Below, in pieces: positions 52,295 to 61,427 of a DNA stretch of 64,000 nt. How positions within the stretch are numbered: the first letter of the stretch is position 1; each line of letters opens with the position of its first letter. The stretch spans positions 682,001-746,000 of the forward strand of contig CANLLF010000002.1 of the NCBI GenBank assembly GCA_947491935.1, written 5' to 3'. The stretch comes from an uncultured Roseicyclus sp. GTDB taxonomy: Bacteria > Pseudomonadota > Alphaproteobacteria > Rhodobacterales > Rhodobacteraceae. The notes below the pieces were generated by a model. That model did not search any database. It saw only the letters and a list, made by a program, of their open reading frames with translations, and was not told where the DNA came from. The translations under genes and the position numbers were made by a program.

Positions 52295-52531
52295 TCACGA
52301 GCGGCGCGACAGGTTACCGCCAAGGATGATGTCGTTGATTAGCTTGGCGGCTGCCGTATGAGCCTTGTGTTCGACTGACGATTCATTGGCGTGTTCATGG
52401 GTCGCCGCCGCATCGCGTAGAACGCCCACGATCTCGGGTTCAGGCAGCAAATTGGAGTCATTGAGCGCGAGCAGGAGCGCCTCGCAGATCGAGAGGGCAG
52501 CCATGCCCGCAGGGTCGCTGTGGTCTGCCAT
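52295..52531 (-). CDS. Small uncharacterised protein
   Basis: A 78-residue protein starting MADHSDPAGM, with an acidic helical middle (LSICEALLLALND) and a HANESSVEHKAHTAAAKL segment. I do not recognise it. A similar short acidic helical protein is common in Rhodobacterales stress regions. It lies between the cold-shock-like gene and the Crp regulator. Confidence 0.65.
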   Translation of the reverse strand: MADHSDPAGMAALSICEALLLALNDSNLLPEPEIVGVLRDAAATHEHANESSVEHKAHTAAAKLINDIILGGNLSRRS

Positions 52532-52682
52532 CTCGGTTATTCCCTTTACCAATGATGAATGCGATCAAGTGAAGTCCTGAAGAACTTGGCCATCGTCGCA
52601 GAGTTTTCGATATGCTGGATTAATCGAAGGCAGTCTCTGCCCCCCGATTTTGGTGGAAAACTCGTCCGTTTGAGAGAAGCTG

Positions 52683-53417
52683 TTGAAATCAATTGAAACC
52701 AGTCCGCTGGCACGAAAACTCGCCGCATTCGTTGCGTTGTCGGAGGCCGAGTTGGCCGTTCTGGAACGTTTGCATAAGCGAAGGACGTCCTTTGCCGCAG
52801 GGCGGGACCTGGTTCATCAAGGACAGCGCGAGCAGGCGGCCTATATTCTCGCGGCGGGTTGGGTTGTGTCCTACAAGATCCAGCCTGACGGGTCGCGGCA
52901 GATCGTCGATTTCCAGATACCCGGGGATTTTCTGGGGCTGCGCAGCGTCCTGTTGCACACATCCGATCATGGCATTGAGCCGATTGTCGAAATCGAGGCG
53001 GCCGAGGTCATGGCAAGCGATCTGCTGCACGCCTTTGCAGAGACGCCCAGGCTCGCCACAGCCATTCTATGGGCGGTGTCGCGCGACGAGGCTATGGTGG
53101 TCGAGCATTTGGTGGGGTTGGGGCGACGCGATGCAGACGCGCGCATGGCGCATTTCCTGTTGGAACTCGGGGCGCGGCTCTCCCTGGTCGGCATGGGAAG
53201 CAAAGCGGGCTATGCCTGCCCGCTCACGCAGTACCACCTTGCCGACGCGCTTGGATTGAGCGCCATTCACGTCAATCGGGTTTTGCGGAAACTCAGGGAA
53301 GATGGGTTGGTCACGTTTCGGAACGGAGTCGTGACGTTTGAAGACTACGCCCGTCTCGTTTCGCTTGCCGATTTCGATCCGGCCTATCTGGATCAGGCAC
53401 GGCCTCTGTTGCCATGA
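52683..53417 (+). CDS. Crp/Fnr-family transcriptional regulator
   Basis: A 244-residue regulator: a cyclic-nucleotide-binding-type domain at about 15-130 (QIVDFQIPGDFLGLRS), then a winged helix (LADALGLSAIHVNRVLRKLRE). The N-terminal Fe-S Cys set of Fnr is absent. The start is TTG at 52683. It resembles the regulator at 62338 in layout. It ends in a bidirectional hairpin. Confidence 0.88.
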   Translation: MKSIETSPLARKLAAFVALSEAELAVLERLHKRRTSFAAGRDLVHQGQREQAAYILAAGWVVSYKIQPDGSRQIVDFQIPGDFLGLRSVLLHTSDHGIEPIVEIEAAEVMASDLLHAFAETPRLATAILWAVSRDEAMVVEHLVGLGRRDADARMAHFLLELGARLSLVGMGSKAGYACPLTQYHLADALGLSAIHVNRVLRKLREDGLVTFRNGVVTFEDYARLVSLADFDPAYLDQARPLLP

Positions 53418-53420
53418 AAC

Positions 53421-53449
53421 GGCCGCCCGCACTCTGATTTGGGGCGGCC
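53421..53449. terminator. Bidirectional hairpin between convergent genes
   Basis: GGCCGCCC pairs with GGGCGGCC around a 13-base loop. It lies between the Crp gene and a small minus-strand gene. Confidence 0.65.
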
Positions 53450-53473
53450 CTGCATTCGTGTCAGACAAACAGG

Positions 53474-53674
53474 CTACACCAAGGCCCGGCTGGCTTCCTT
53501 GAGTTCCTTATGGGCCTCTTCGTCGTTCTCGGCCTCATGGGCCTTTTCGGCGGCCTGGTAATGCTTCAGGGCGGTAGCCTTCTTTGAGCCTTCGGGCGCC
53601 TTGTCCCACGCGGCCTTGACGGAGGCCATGTGTTTGACGGTCTGGTTCTCTTCGCTTTGGTTTTCTTCACTCAT
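53474..53674 (-). CDS. Small acidic helical protein
   Basis: A 66-residue charged protein (SEENQSEENQ start; KHYQAAEKAHEAENDEEAHK middle). It is predicted fully helical with no membrane segment. Such Ala/Glu/Lys proteins near Crp and CsbD genes are typical of stress genes, but the function is unknown. The ATG has GGAGATGTCC upstream on the coding strand, consistent with translation. Confidence 0.75.
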   Translation of the reverse strand: MSEENQSEENQTVKHMASVKAAWDKAPEGSKKATALKHYQAAEKAHEAENDEEAHKELKEASRALV

Positions 53675-53851
53675 GGAGATGTCCTTTCCTGGACGGTCCG
53701 AGAGATTGAGGCGTCGGATTCAAGCGGTAAGTCTGGAACAGCATGATCCCGCGCCCTGGAGGTAGTCGGAGAAAAGCCCACCAAACTTGAGGCGGGGCCA
53801 TCTCACCTAGCTGGATGCACCGTGCCGCTGCACTGACGCAGATTAGCCCGG

Positions 53852-54259
53852 TTATGCCAGGAAGATAATCCTCACAATCGCCACAATGCCGACGAGGGCC
53901 GCGATGATCCACAGGGTTGGGATCCGGCGGCCGTCAAACGTTACCGATGCGGACGGATCGGCGATGCCGCGCGACGCGCGCTCGGGCAACAACGCGATCA
54001 ACCGCGCCGCCACATTGCCGCTCTCATTGCCAAGTGCCGGCACGCTGTCCACCTTTGAAAGATGTGACTTCAGTTGAGTATGCGCGGCATCCCGACAGAG
54101 CAGCGCAAGCTCGCGGGCCTCCGTCCAAGGGTCCAGCCCAAGCCGTGCAAGAGCGGACACCACCGTTACGGTTGCGCCGCGCTTGTCCTCTCCCACTTCG
54201 GCGAACAGGAACGGATCGTAGTCCGAGCCGTCCGGGTGGAGAACGTCTGATACGGACAT
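53852..54259 (-). CDS. Uncharacterised protein with C-terminal membrane anchor
   Basis: A 135-residue protein. The first 105 residues are soluble and mixed; the last 25 form a membrane helix (LWIIAALVGIVAIVRIIF). The family is not recognised. The ATG at 54259 is preceded by AAAGGAACAACC on the coding strand, a plausible ribosome site. Confidence 0.72.
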   Translation of the reverse strand: MSVSDVLHPDGSDYDPFLFAEVGEDKRGATVTVVSALARLGLDPWTEARELALLCRDAAHTQLKSHLSKVDSVPALGNESGNVAARLIALLPERASRGIADPSASVTFDGRRIPTLWIIAALVGIVAIVRIIFLA

Positions 54260-54586
54260 GGTTGTTCCTTTCCGGTATCGAGGGGTAGTGCAACAGCGGA
54301 TCAACCCGGACAGGTTTGCGATCGGCGCTCTGTTGCCCGTCAGTGTCACGTGCAGGCTCAAGGGGCCAAAGGTCGCGTACGCAACGATCTCGGCATCTAC
54401 ACACGGTGTTGACCTGGAGACACTGACAGCAAAGAAACAGCCGCGTGCTAACTTCGATCAGCGTGGGGGCCCGGAGAAGGCTCTATTGTGATCCAAAGTG
54501 CCGTGCCTTGAGGGGGCATCTTTTCTGATGCGGTCTGCAAAAGGCAGTTCGGCCACGGCAAACCATCAAACCCTTGGAGGCTCGGG
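54260..54586. other. Divergent intergenic stretch
   Basis: No convincing gene. It lies between divergent small genes and so must hold their promoters, but I see no clear promoter or operator. Confidence 0.45.
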
Positions 54587-54859
54587 ATGCTGACGCGTTC
54601 AACCAGATCAATGGTGACGTTTGACAATGCCTTCAGGTTGGATGGCTATCAACATCCGTTTCCGTCCGGCGCATATGAAATTGTGGTCGAGGAAGAACTT
54701 CTGCAGGGCGTCAGCTTTGAGGCGTACCGAAGAACGGCAACCTTCCTAACAGTTCAGGGCGGCGGGGGGCGCTCCGGTCACACAACCTTACACATGACGA
54801 CCAGGGAGGATCTGGAGCACGCCATCGCGTGTGACCAGAACCCCCGCGAAACCACTTGA
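54587..54859 (+). CDS. Small uncharacterised protein
   Basis: A 90-residue protein with DAYNAF-like start (MVTFDNAFRLDGYQHPFPSG) and a THMTTREDLEHAI end. It is probably all beta plus a helix. I do not recognise the family. It has a GGAGGCTCGGG leader upstream, a good ribosome site. It is 38 bases upstream of the next gene on the same strand. Confidence 0.65.
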   Translation: MLTRSTRSMVTFDNAFRLDGYQHPFPSGAYEIVVEEELLQGVSFEAYRRTATFLTVQGGGGRSGHTTLHMTTREDLEHAIACDQNPRETT

Positions 54860-54897
54860 AATAGCGAAGCGGCGCTTTCCCCGCTGGAGAACCTGAC

Positions 54898-55251
54898 ATG
54901 AACACACCTGAATGGCTGAAACCCGGTATCTACGGCGCGCTCATTGGCGGAGCCTTTGTCGGCATCGTCGGATTTTCCTGGGGCGGCTGGATGACGTCGG
55001 CGGGTGCGAATGAATTGGCCACGGAGATCGCCGATGATCGGGTGATCGCAGCGTTGGTGCCGGTCTGCCTCGACATTTCGAGGACGGACCCGAACAGGGT
55101 CGCGCAGCTTGCAACGATCACCGCGGCGTCGGGCTTCCGGCAGCGCGATGCGGTCATGGAAGCCGGGTGGGCCACCATCCCAGGCGCTGACGGTCCGAAC
55201 CGGGATCTGGCACTGGCCTGCATCGAGGGGCTTGATCTGGATGCATCATGA
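54898..55251 (+). CDS. Small membrane-anchored uncharacterised protein
   Basis: A 117-residue protein. An N-terminal membrane helix (IYGALIGGAFVGIVGFSWGG, about 11-30) is followed by a predicted periplasmic helical domain with two Cys residues (about 59 and 109). The family is not recognised. Its last 11 bases overlap the next gene. Confidence 0.7.
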   Translation: MNTPEWLKPGIYGALIGGAFVGIVGFSWGGWMTSAGANELATEIADDRVIAALVPVCLDISRTDPNRVAQLATITAASGFRQRDAVMEAGWATIPGADGPNRDLALACIEGLDLDAS

Positions 55252-56092
55252 CATGCTGGCCTTGCTACAGCGCCCTCCGATGAGTTTTCGGGCGCGTTTG
55301 CAGGCCACGTTGTGCAGAGGCGCATCGGTCGTGCCGCGCCTTCTTGCGCTGGCGGTCTGCGGTTTCATCGCCACGGGGTTGCAGGCCAACGCGCAGGCCG
55401 AAGCCGCCCCCATCCCCGAAAACGCCCAACCCAGAAGTTTTGGCGGAGGATGGGATTGTGACCGGTCGTATCGGCGCGACGAAGATTTATGTCTCCCAGT
55501 CGTCGTCCCGGTCAATGCTTTCGCGACAAACCGGACTTACGGCGCTGGGTGGCGATGCTCGCATGGTTTCAGGGAGGCCGAGGGCGAGACATGTGTCGAG
55601 GTCTTCGTTCCCGAGGGCGGATATCTGGATGCATCCGGGCAAAGTTGGAACTGCCTGCGCGGTTACCTGGAGAGCGACGACGGCTGCGTCGAGATCGTCC
55701 TGCCGCCAAATGCATATCTTGTGGACAATGTCTACGGCACGCTTTGGCTCTGTGACCGGGGCTATGAGATAGACGGTGACACATGCACGGCGATCGCGGT
55801 GCCGGAAAACGCCTTTCTGAATGGGTCCAGCCATGGACAGCCGTGGACATGCGAACGTGGATTTGTCGCGCAAGGCAGCACCTGCGCGGCAGTTGCCATT
55901 CCCGAAAACGCTTATTTCGACGATGCCAGGTATCGGCCGGGATGGCGGTGCGATCGCGGATTTGCGGCCTCTGACACTGCCTGCACCCAGATCGAGCTTC
56001 CGGAAAATGCGCATCTCGACCGGTCCGGGAACCGGTGGGAATGCAACCGGAACTTTCACCGCTCGAGCGGCCGCTGCGCCCTGAACGAGTAG
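55241..56092 (+). CDS. Exported Cys-rich tandem-repeat protein
   Basis: About 283 residues. A hydrophobic export segment near 30-50 (VPRLLALAVCGFIATG) is followed by seven units of about 35-40 residues. Each unit has W-x-C at the start, G-F/Y a few residues later, a second Cys and a closing V/I-x-x-P-x-N-A. Two Cys per unit suggest one disulfide each. Function unknown; perhaps an envelope binding protein. ATG codons at 55253 and 55280 are alternative starts. Confidence 0.8.
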   Translation: MHHDMLALLQRPPMSFRARLQATLCRGASVVPRLLALAVCGFIATGLQANAQAEAAPIPENAQPRSFGGGWDCDRSYRRDEDLCLPVVVPVNAFATNRTYGAGWRCSHGFREAEGETCVEVFVPEGGYLDASGQSWNCLRGYLESDDGCVEIVLPPNAYLVDNVYGTLWLCDRGYEIDGDTCTAIAVPENAFLNGSSHGQPWTCERGFVAQGSTCAAVAIPENAYFDDARYRPGWRCDRGFAASDTACTQIELPENAHLDRSGNRWECNRNFHRSSGRCALNE

Positions 56093-56189
56093 CGGCCGAT
56101 ACTCAAAATGAAACTTGGCTCGCTGGCCCGGGCGCACCTGACGCAGGTGCGGTCCGTCCACGCTCTCTGCCGCATGAAAAGGATACTCA

Positions 56190-57389
56190 ATGACATCGGA
56201 CAGTACACAAACGCCGACCACACGGCTTTCAATCATGGGGCCTCAGGCCCCACCTCACGTCTCCGTCGCCGATCAATCTGACACGGACGACGCGATCGCC
56301 ACGCAAGTGCCGACGGCCGTCGTTTATTGCGAAGGCAATTTCGGGCAGATCGACGGCAAGACGGCAAATGGTCTGGTCCGGCATTCGCAGGCCTACCGCA
56401 TTCTTTCGGTGATTGACGGCACGCTCGATGGGCGCGACAGCGGCAAGGTGCTGGACGGCGTGGATAACGGCATCCCCATTCTCGAAACTCTCGATGCCTC
56501 GATTGAGCTGGCGGCGCAAATCCCCGCCACGCTGATCTACGGAATGGCGCCCTCGACCGGTAAGCTGTCGCGCGGCGATCGGGAAGTGGTGCTGGACGCC
56601 ATCGCGCTCGGCATGAACATCGTCAGCGGTCTGCACGAATATCTTGGCGATGATCCCGAAATCTCGGCGGCGGCACACGCGGCCAATGTGACAATCCGCG
56701 ATATCCGCAAACCCCGGCCAAGCAAGGACATGCGCCTGTTCGACGGCAGCGTCGCCGCGGTGAAGGCGATCCGCATCGCCGTTCTGGGAACGGACTGCGC
56801 GATCGGCAAGCGCACGACGGCCACCGTTTTGGCAGCTGCCCTGAACGCTGAGGGGATCCGAACAATCCTAGTTGGAACGGGCCAGACCGGTCTGATGCAA
56901 GGCGCCAAGTACGGCGTGGCCATGGATGCGGTGCCGCCGCAATTCTGCTGTGGCGAGCTTGAGCGCATGATCGTGGCGGCATCACAGGGCGAAGACCCGG
57001 ACGTTATCCTGATCGAAGGGCAGGGCGCGCTCAGCCACCCGGCCTTTTGCACATCGGCCTTCATCCTGCGGGGCAGCCAGCCCCAGGCGGTCATCCTCCA
57101 GCACGCGCCCAAACGTGCCCACCGCTGCGACTTTCCGGCCATGCCGATGCCCGACCCGCGGGCCGAAATCGCGCTGATCGAAGCGTTTGCGGACACACGC
57201 GTCATTGGCATGACGATCAATCACGAGAGGATGACGGAAGCCGACGTGGATACGACCATCGAAGCCTTTTCACGCGACTTGGATCTACCTGTCACGGACG
57301 CGCTTACCCGACCGGCGGCACATCTGATCGATATGGTTCTCTCCGCCTTTCCACGGCTGCGGCCAGCGCCTCTTGTGGCTGCACAATGA
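56190..57389 (+). CDS. dgcN: DUF1611 family acyltransferase-like protein (DgcN type)
   Basis: A 399-residue protein. The P-loop-like GTDCAIGKRTTA begins at about residue 200, then GTGQTGLMQGAKYG and DVILIEGQGALSHPAF. DgcN acetylates D-glutamate in a marine D-amino-acid pathway and normally pairs with the epimerase DgcA. Here the TGA overlaps the ATG of a PLP racemase gene instead. Substrate for this copy is inferred, not shown. Confidence 0.85.
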   Translation: MTSDSTQTPTTRLSIMGPQAPPHVSVADQSDTDDAIATQVPTAVVYCEGNFGQIDGKTANGLVRHSQAYRILSVIDGTLDGRDSGKVLDGVDNGIPILETLDASIELAAQIPATLIYGMAPSTGKLSRGDREVVLDAIALGMNIVSGLHEYLGDDPEISAAAHAANVTIRDIRKPRPSKDMRLFDGSVAAVKAIRIAVLGTDCAIGKRTTATVLAAALNAEGIRTILVGTGQTGLMQGAKYGVAMDAVPPQFCCGELERMIVAASQGEDPDVILIEGQGALSHPAFCTSAFILRGSQPQAVILQHAPKRAHRCDFPAMPMPDPRAEIALIEAFADTRVIGMTINHERMTEADVDTTIEAFSRDLDLPVTDALTRPAAHLIDMVLSAFPRLRPAPLVAAQ

Positions 57390-58507
57390 CCGCGCCGCGC
57401 ATGGAGATCGATCTGAGCAAGATCACGGCGAACACGCGGTTTCTTGTCAGACGTCTCGCCAAACGCGGGATAAGTGTGACGGGCGTTACTAAAGCCGTGT
57501 GTGGCCACCCTGACATTGCGCGCGCCATGCTGGAAGGCGGCGCCATTGGCCTTGCAGATGCTCGCGTCAGCAACGTCAAGCGCATGCGCGAAGCTGGGAT
57601 TGCATGTCCGCTCTCGATGATCCGTGCACCGATGCAATGCGACATTGAGCAGGTCGTCCGACATTGTGATGCCAGCTACAACACCGAGTTGGACACGATC
57701 CTCAGTCTCGCCGCTGCCGCGCGGCAACTGGGCAGAGTGCACAATGTCATCCTGATGGTCGAAATGGGGGATCTGCGCGATGGCATCCTGCCCGAGAACG
57801 TTGAAAACGTCGCCTCCAGGGTCGCCGAGACGCCGGGTGTCGCACTCAAGGGGCTTGGAGCCAATTTCGCCTGTATGGGCGACGTGGCACCAACGGCAGA
57901 CGACATGAAGATGCTTTCTCGCATGGCAAACAACGTCGAAGGCGTATGCGGCCCCTATCTTGAACTGGTCTCTGGAGGCAGCTCGGCCAATTTACGTTGG
58001 GCGCTGGGCCACACGACAACGGGTCGGATCAACAATCTGCGATTGGGTGAGGCGATCCTATTGGGGATCGAACCGGTTTCAAGACAACCGATAGAAGGCC
58101 TTCACGTGGATGCGGTCACGCTTTTCGCTGAAGTGATCGAAACTCAATCCAAGCCGAGGTCACGGCCAGTCATTCCGGTAGCGCCAGCGCTTGGGACGCC
58201 CCGTTTGGTGGAGGAAGACCACAGCACAACCCGGTCCATCCTTGCCATCGGGCAGCAAGATACGGATACAAGTGGTTTGAGATTTCCCACGGGGACTACA
58301 TATCTCGGGGCGACGAGCGATCACACCGTCATCGATACAGGTAAATCCAGCTTGCCCGTCGGAAATGAGATCCAGTTGGACGTGAACTACAGTGCACTGA
58401 TGCGTGCCATGACCACCTCCGACGTGGCAAAAGTTTTGCTTCAAAAATACATCGTGCCCGAGACGATCAGAAATGGCGCAAAACGTCCGCGTCTGGTGCT
58501 GGTATGA
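57386..58507 (+). CDS. PLP-dependent amino-acid racemase (alanine/ornithine racemase family)
   Basis: A 373-residue fold-type III enzyme. The PLP lysine is probably K36 in VTGVTKAVCGHP. The barrel contains LKGLGANFACMG, LELVSGGSSANLRW and RINNLRLGEAILLG. It resembles ornithine racemase and YhfX-type proteins more than Alr. The 4-base overlap with the DUF1611 gene makes it a co-translated partner: racemisation followed or preceded by N-acylation. Confidence 0.85.
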   Translation: MTAPRMEIDLSKITANTRFLVRRLAKRGISVTGVTKAVCGHPDIARAMLEGGAIGLADARVSNVKRMREAGIACPLSMIRAPMQCDIEQVVRHCDASYNTELDTILSLAAAARQLGRVHNVILMVEMGDLRDGILPENVENVASRVAETPGVALKGLGANFACMGDVAPTADDMKMLSRMANNVEGVCGPYLELVSGGSSANLRWALGHTTTGRINNLRLGEAILLGIEPVSRQPIEGLHVDAVTLFAEVIETQSKPRSRPVIPVAPALGTPRLVEEDHSTTRSILAIGQQDTDTSGLRFPTGTTYLGATSDHTVIDTGKSSLPVGNEIQLDVNYSALMRAMTTSDVAKVLLQKYIVPETIRNGAKRPRLVLV

Positions 58508-58673
58508 ATTCGGTATGATCGCGCCGAAGCCCAACACTACACCCTATTCGCTCACATGTCTGGTGATGCGGCATGGTAAGTTGCCCTTTCAATCCCCACA
58601 TACTTGCTAGCCGCTAGCGAAAACTCGGGCCTGATCGAGGTGCTGAGTTGCAGCGGAAAACCCAAAAAGGAAA

Positions 58674-58817
58674 ATGATCGTGTCTTTCAAAGACCTGACG
58701 ACCAGAGCCGCGGCCCTGCTGAAATCCAAACCTGCTGAACAGTCAAAGAAGGAACTGGAAACCAAGGCCCCTGACGCAGCATCGGACTCAGCCCAACCTG
58801 ACCTCAAGAAATCCTGA
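58674..58817 (+). CDS. Short charged protein
   Basis: A 47-residue frame (MIVSFKDLTTRAAALLKSKP start, ending LKKS) with an AAGGA ribosome site three bases upstream. It is Lys/Glu/Ala rich and probably helical. Not recognised; it resembles the small stress-type proteins nearby. Confidence 0.6.
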   Translation: MIVSFKDLTTRAAALLKSKPAEQSKKELETKAPDAASDSAQPDLKKS

Positions 58818-58860
58818 CGTGCGCATCGGGGGTCGGGCATGGCCGTGAGTCCCGCCGGGT

Positions 58861-59196
58861 GTGTCGAACAAAAACGTTCAGTCCAACAGATTGTCGGCAG
58901 CAATGGGCTGGATTACGAGTATCCACTCGCGCGTGATTTCAATACAGTTTAAGCAGTCGACGGAACGACGCGGCTCCGGACTTTGCTGCATTCTGGCCGA
59001 GGACGTGTCAGCAAAGCCGCCAACCATCATCCGGAGCATTCGGACGCGCCGCGAAGGTCCGCGATGGCGGGCTGCGTCGCAGTATCGCAAGTGGTGGCTT
59101 GAGTTCCGGATCGCGCCGTTCGATGTAGAGGTACAGGTAGAGCGGCGCCTGGATGCTGCACTGCATCTGATGTCCGGAAAGAGCCTGGAGTCCTGA
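58861..59196 (+). CDS. Doubtful small protein
   Basis: A GTG-start frame of 111 residues with the segment RKWWLEFRIAPFDVEVQVE. Codon use is intermediate and no family is recognised. An internal ATG (58903) could be the real start. The antisense frame here is less protein-like. Low confidence. Confidence 0.35.
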   Translation: MSNKNVQSNRLSAAMGWITSIHSRVISIQFKQSTERRGSGLCCILAEDVSAKPPTIIRSIRTRREGPRWRAASQYRKWWLEFRIAPFDVEVQVERRLDAALHLMSGKSLES

Positions 59197-59497
59197 ATGC
59201 TGCGGCTCGGCAAAACAACTAAGAAGCGCGCATTGCTGCTTTTGGTCACCGGATGGACCGGCCCAACCTGACGTCGGTCATATCGTCGAACGCTGCGGCT
59301 CTCGTTCACCTGACCGCCCATTCACCGGAGTTATAAGATTAAGGTCGGCGCGAATTCACACGTCCCGAGAAGGAACGGATGTCAGGTAAACAAGAATTTG
59401 TTTGTTTCTCCATGGCATTGCTGCGGCGCAGCATTATCTGTGGAAGGGAGGTTGACTTGGCATCGGCCCATTCCGGTGTCGCCAAGGAGCCCAATCT
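59197..59497. other. Intergenic stretch before the esterase
   Basis: No convincing gene. It contains AAACAA-GAAT-TTGTTT (59388-59403), a 16-bp palindrome about 95 bases before the esterase start that may be a regulatory site. Confidence 0.5.
59388..59403. promoter_or_regulatory. Palindrome upstream of the esterase gene
   Basis: AAACAA and TTGTTT form perfect arms around GAAT. Possible operator; no regulator is assigned. Confidence 0.4.
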
Positions 59498-60418
59498 ATG
59501 AACGATCATGTCTTTCGAAGAACGTTGGAAATCAGGGGTCGCCTTACCGTCCTGAGCAAGTTCGGAACCGACCCCGGTTCGCTGAGTGCGGGCATCTATA
59601 TTCCGGAGAACTTTCCGAAAAACGGCCCTCTTGTAGTCGTGCTGCATGGTAGCACCCAGTCGGCTGAGAGTTACGATGTCGGATCAGGCTGGTCCAGTCT
59701 CGCCGACGAGTGCGGGGTCGCGCTTTTATTTCCAGGGCAAAGGAATACCAACAACGTCATCGGCAGCTTCAACTGGTTCAATCCAGCCGACAGCCATCGT
59801 GGTGGCGGTGAACCGCTCTCAATCCGGCAGATGATCACGCAGGTCGTTGACGATCATGCCATCGACCCGTCGCGGGTCTTCATTACAGGGCTGTCTTCGG
59901 GGGGAGCCATGGTGTCCGTGATGCTGGCGACCTATCCGGAAGTGTTCGCGGGCGGCGCGATCATCGCCGGGCTGCCCTACCGCAGCGCGAACAGTTTTAT
60001 GCAGGCGCTCTTTCGCATGAAAGGCTATGGCGGGCCGTCGGACCGCAAGCTTGGTGCGCTTGTACGCAGTGCCTCGAAATCCATCGGCCCCTGGCCGACA
60101 ATTTCGGTATGGCATGGAGACGCTGACCAGACCGTCGACAGTTCCAACGCCGAGTCCATCATCCGGCAATGGCAGAAAATCCACGAAGTAGAAGGGCCAC
60201 CAACGCGTGTGGAGACGATTGACAGCTTTCCCCGGCGGGTCTGGTGCGACACCTTCGGGCGAGACGTAATCGAGGAATTCATCATCGAAGGAATGGGCCA
60301 TGGCACGCCAATCAGTGCCGAAGGAGACGGAGGCCTTGGAAAAGAAGGCAAGTATATGCTGGAAGTCGGCATTTCCTCGACCCGCCACATAGCGGACTTC
60401 TGGGGCCTGACGCAGTAG
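59498..60418 (+). CDS. PHB-depolymerase-like esterase (LpqC family)
   Basis: A 306-residue alpha/beta hydrolase. The nucleophile elbow is GLSSGGAM, the Asp is in HGDADQTV and the His is in GMGHGTP. The LVVVLHGSTQSAESYD segment is the oxyanion loop of the PHB depolymerase/feruloyl esterase group. No signal peptide or substrate-binding domain is visible, so it is probably an intracellular esterase. Confidence 0.88.
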   Translation: MNDHVFRRTLEIRGRLTVLSKFGTDPGSLSAGIYIPENFPKNGPLVVVLHGSTQSAESYDVGSGWSSLADECGVALLFPGQRNTNNVIGSFNWFNPADSHRGGGEPLSIRQMITQVVDDHAIDPSRVFITGLSSGGAMVSVMLATYPEVFAGGAIIAGLPYRSANSFMQALFRMKGYGGPSDRKLGALVRSASKSIGPWPTISVWHGDADQTVDSSNAESIIRQWQKIHEVEGPPTRVETIDSFPRRVWCDTFGRDVIEEFIIEGMGHGTPISAEGDGGLGKEGKYMLEVGISSTRHIADFWGLTQ

Positions 60419-60640
60419 AGTGCCATCGCCGGGTTCACGTGGTCATTATATCAACCTGCGAAGCACGTAATTTCAATAAGTGACCTTATGCGGCAGCATG
60501 CAAAACATGCTCGCCGATAAGAAAAGTGGCACTTAAATGCCAACGTCTGCTCAGGGAAGCTGCGGAGCGGCATCCTGCGCTATGCCAATTTCCGGTACGT
60601 CCGCGATGTGTGAGTTCGACAAAGCTTGAAGTTTGCGCTT

Positions 60641-60720
60641 GCAGCGAATGACCGAAAAGCGGGCTGCGACCGCAGCATCTTGGCCAGACGGTGAATGACT
60701 GGTCTGGGCCATTATCGACG
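60641..60720. repeat. Dispersed repeat, copy B
   Basis: Matches copy A (51511-51590) over the first 70 bases at about 70 percent identity, ungapped. Lies in an intergenic stretch. Confidence 0.5.
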
Positions 60721-60922
60721 ATGATCGCCATGCTACCCACTATTGCAATTTTGGCCCGCGAGAACTGCTGCCAACCACCGACCGTCCATCGGCAAAGGGT
60801 GAGTGGCTATTTGGAGCGGGCGGGTCGGGCGATCCGCAACGACGGTCCCTGCGTTTGAACGATCCTGAACTGGATGGCTCACAGTAAACGTGGAGGTTAT
60901 GCCGCATCGCATGCGGAACGTC

Positions 60923-60945
60923 GGAGCCGCCGGTTGGGCGGCTCC
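60923..60945 (-). terminator. Hairpin after the CsbD gene
   Basis: GGAGCCGCC pairs perfectly with GGCGGCTCC around GGTTG. It is eight bases past the CsbD stop on the minus strand. Confidence 0.65.
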
Positions 60946-60952
60946 TTTCCAG

Positions 60953-61150
60953 TCAGTGCTCATTCAGGAAGTCGTCGACTTCCTTTTGAGCTTCTTCCTT
61001 GGTCTTGCCGTACTTGGCCTGGATCTTTCCTTCCAGGGCCTGCCGGTTGCCGTCGATCTCGGCAATCTCATCGTCGGTCAGATCGCCCCACTTGGCTTTC
61101 ACATTGCCAGTCATCTCTTTCCATTTGCCTTCGACTTGATCCCAATTCAT
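60953..61150 (-). CDS. CsbD family stress protein
   Basis: A 65-residue protein matching the CsbD family: MNWDQVEGKWKEMTGNVKAK, then WGDLTDDE and GKIQAKYG. CsbD proteins are induced by general stress in many bacteria; their biochemical role is unknown. A hairpin follows the stop. Confidence 0.92.
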   Translation of the reverse strand: MNWDQVEGKWKEMTGNVKAKWGDLTDDEIAEIDGNRQALEGKIQAKYGKTKEEAQKEVDDFLNEH

Positions 61151-61427
61151 CCGATTTCCTTCTCTGATATCGGGCAGCGTGCGGTCACCCGTCTACGTGC
61201 GGCGCTGCCTTTCGGGTCGTAGAGGAGTTGATATGTGACGGCGAACTGCCCGCGCGCATCAGTGCGCTCTTGGCGGCTTGGCCTATCTCAACCGCATGAT
61301 CACAGATAAGACGCGATCTATGATCTCACCATGACATGGCGGCCACAGCATCGCGTTTCACTAAACCAGAATAACTATCTCCTGATCATGGCGCTTCAAA
61401 AGGACCATTCGCGGGCCGGTTACCTGC

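Larger units (their letters stand above)
60419..60952. other. Intergenic stretch with repeat copy B
   Basis: No convincing gene. Repeat copy B lies at 60641-60720. A terminator for the minus-strand CsbD gene lies at its right end. Confidence 0.5.

Noticed and set aside
53675-61300. Search by eye for EcfG-type stress promoters (GGAAC-N16/17-CGTT) before the small stress genes
   Set aside because: No match with correct spacing was seen upstream of CsbD, DUF892 or the small genes.
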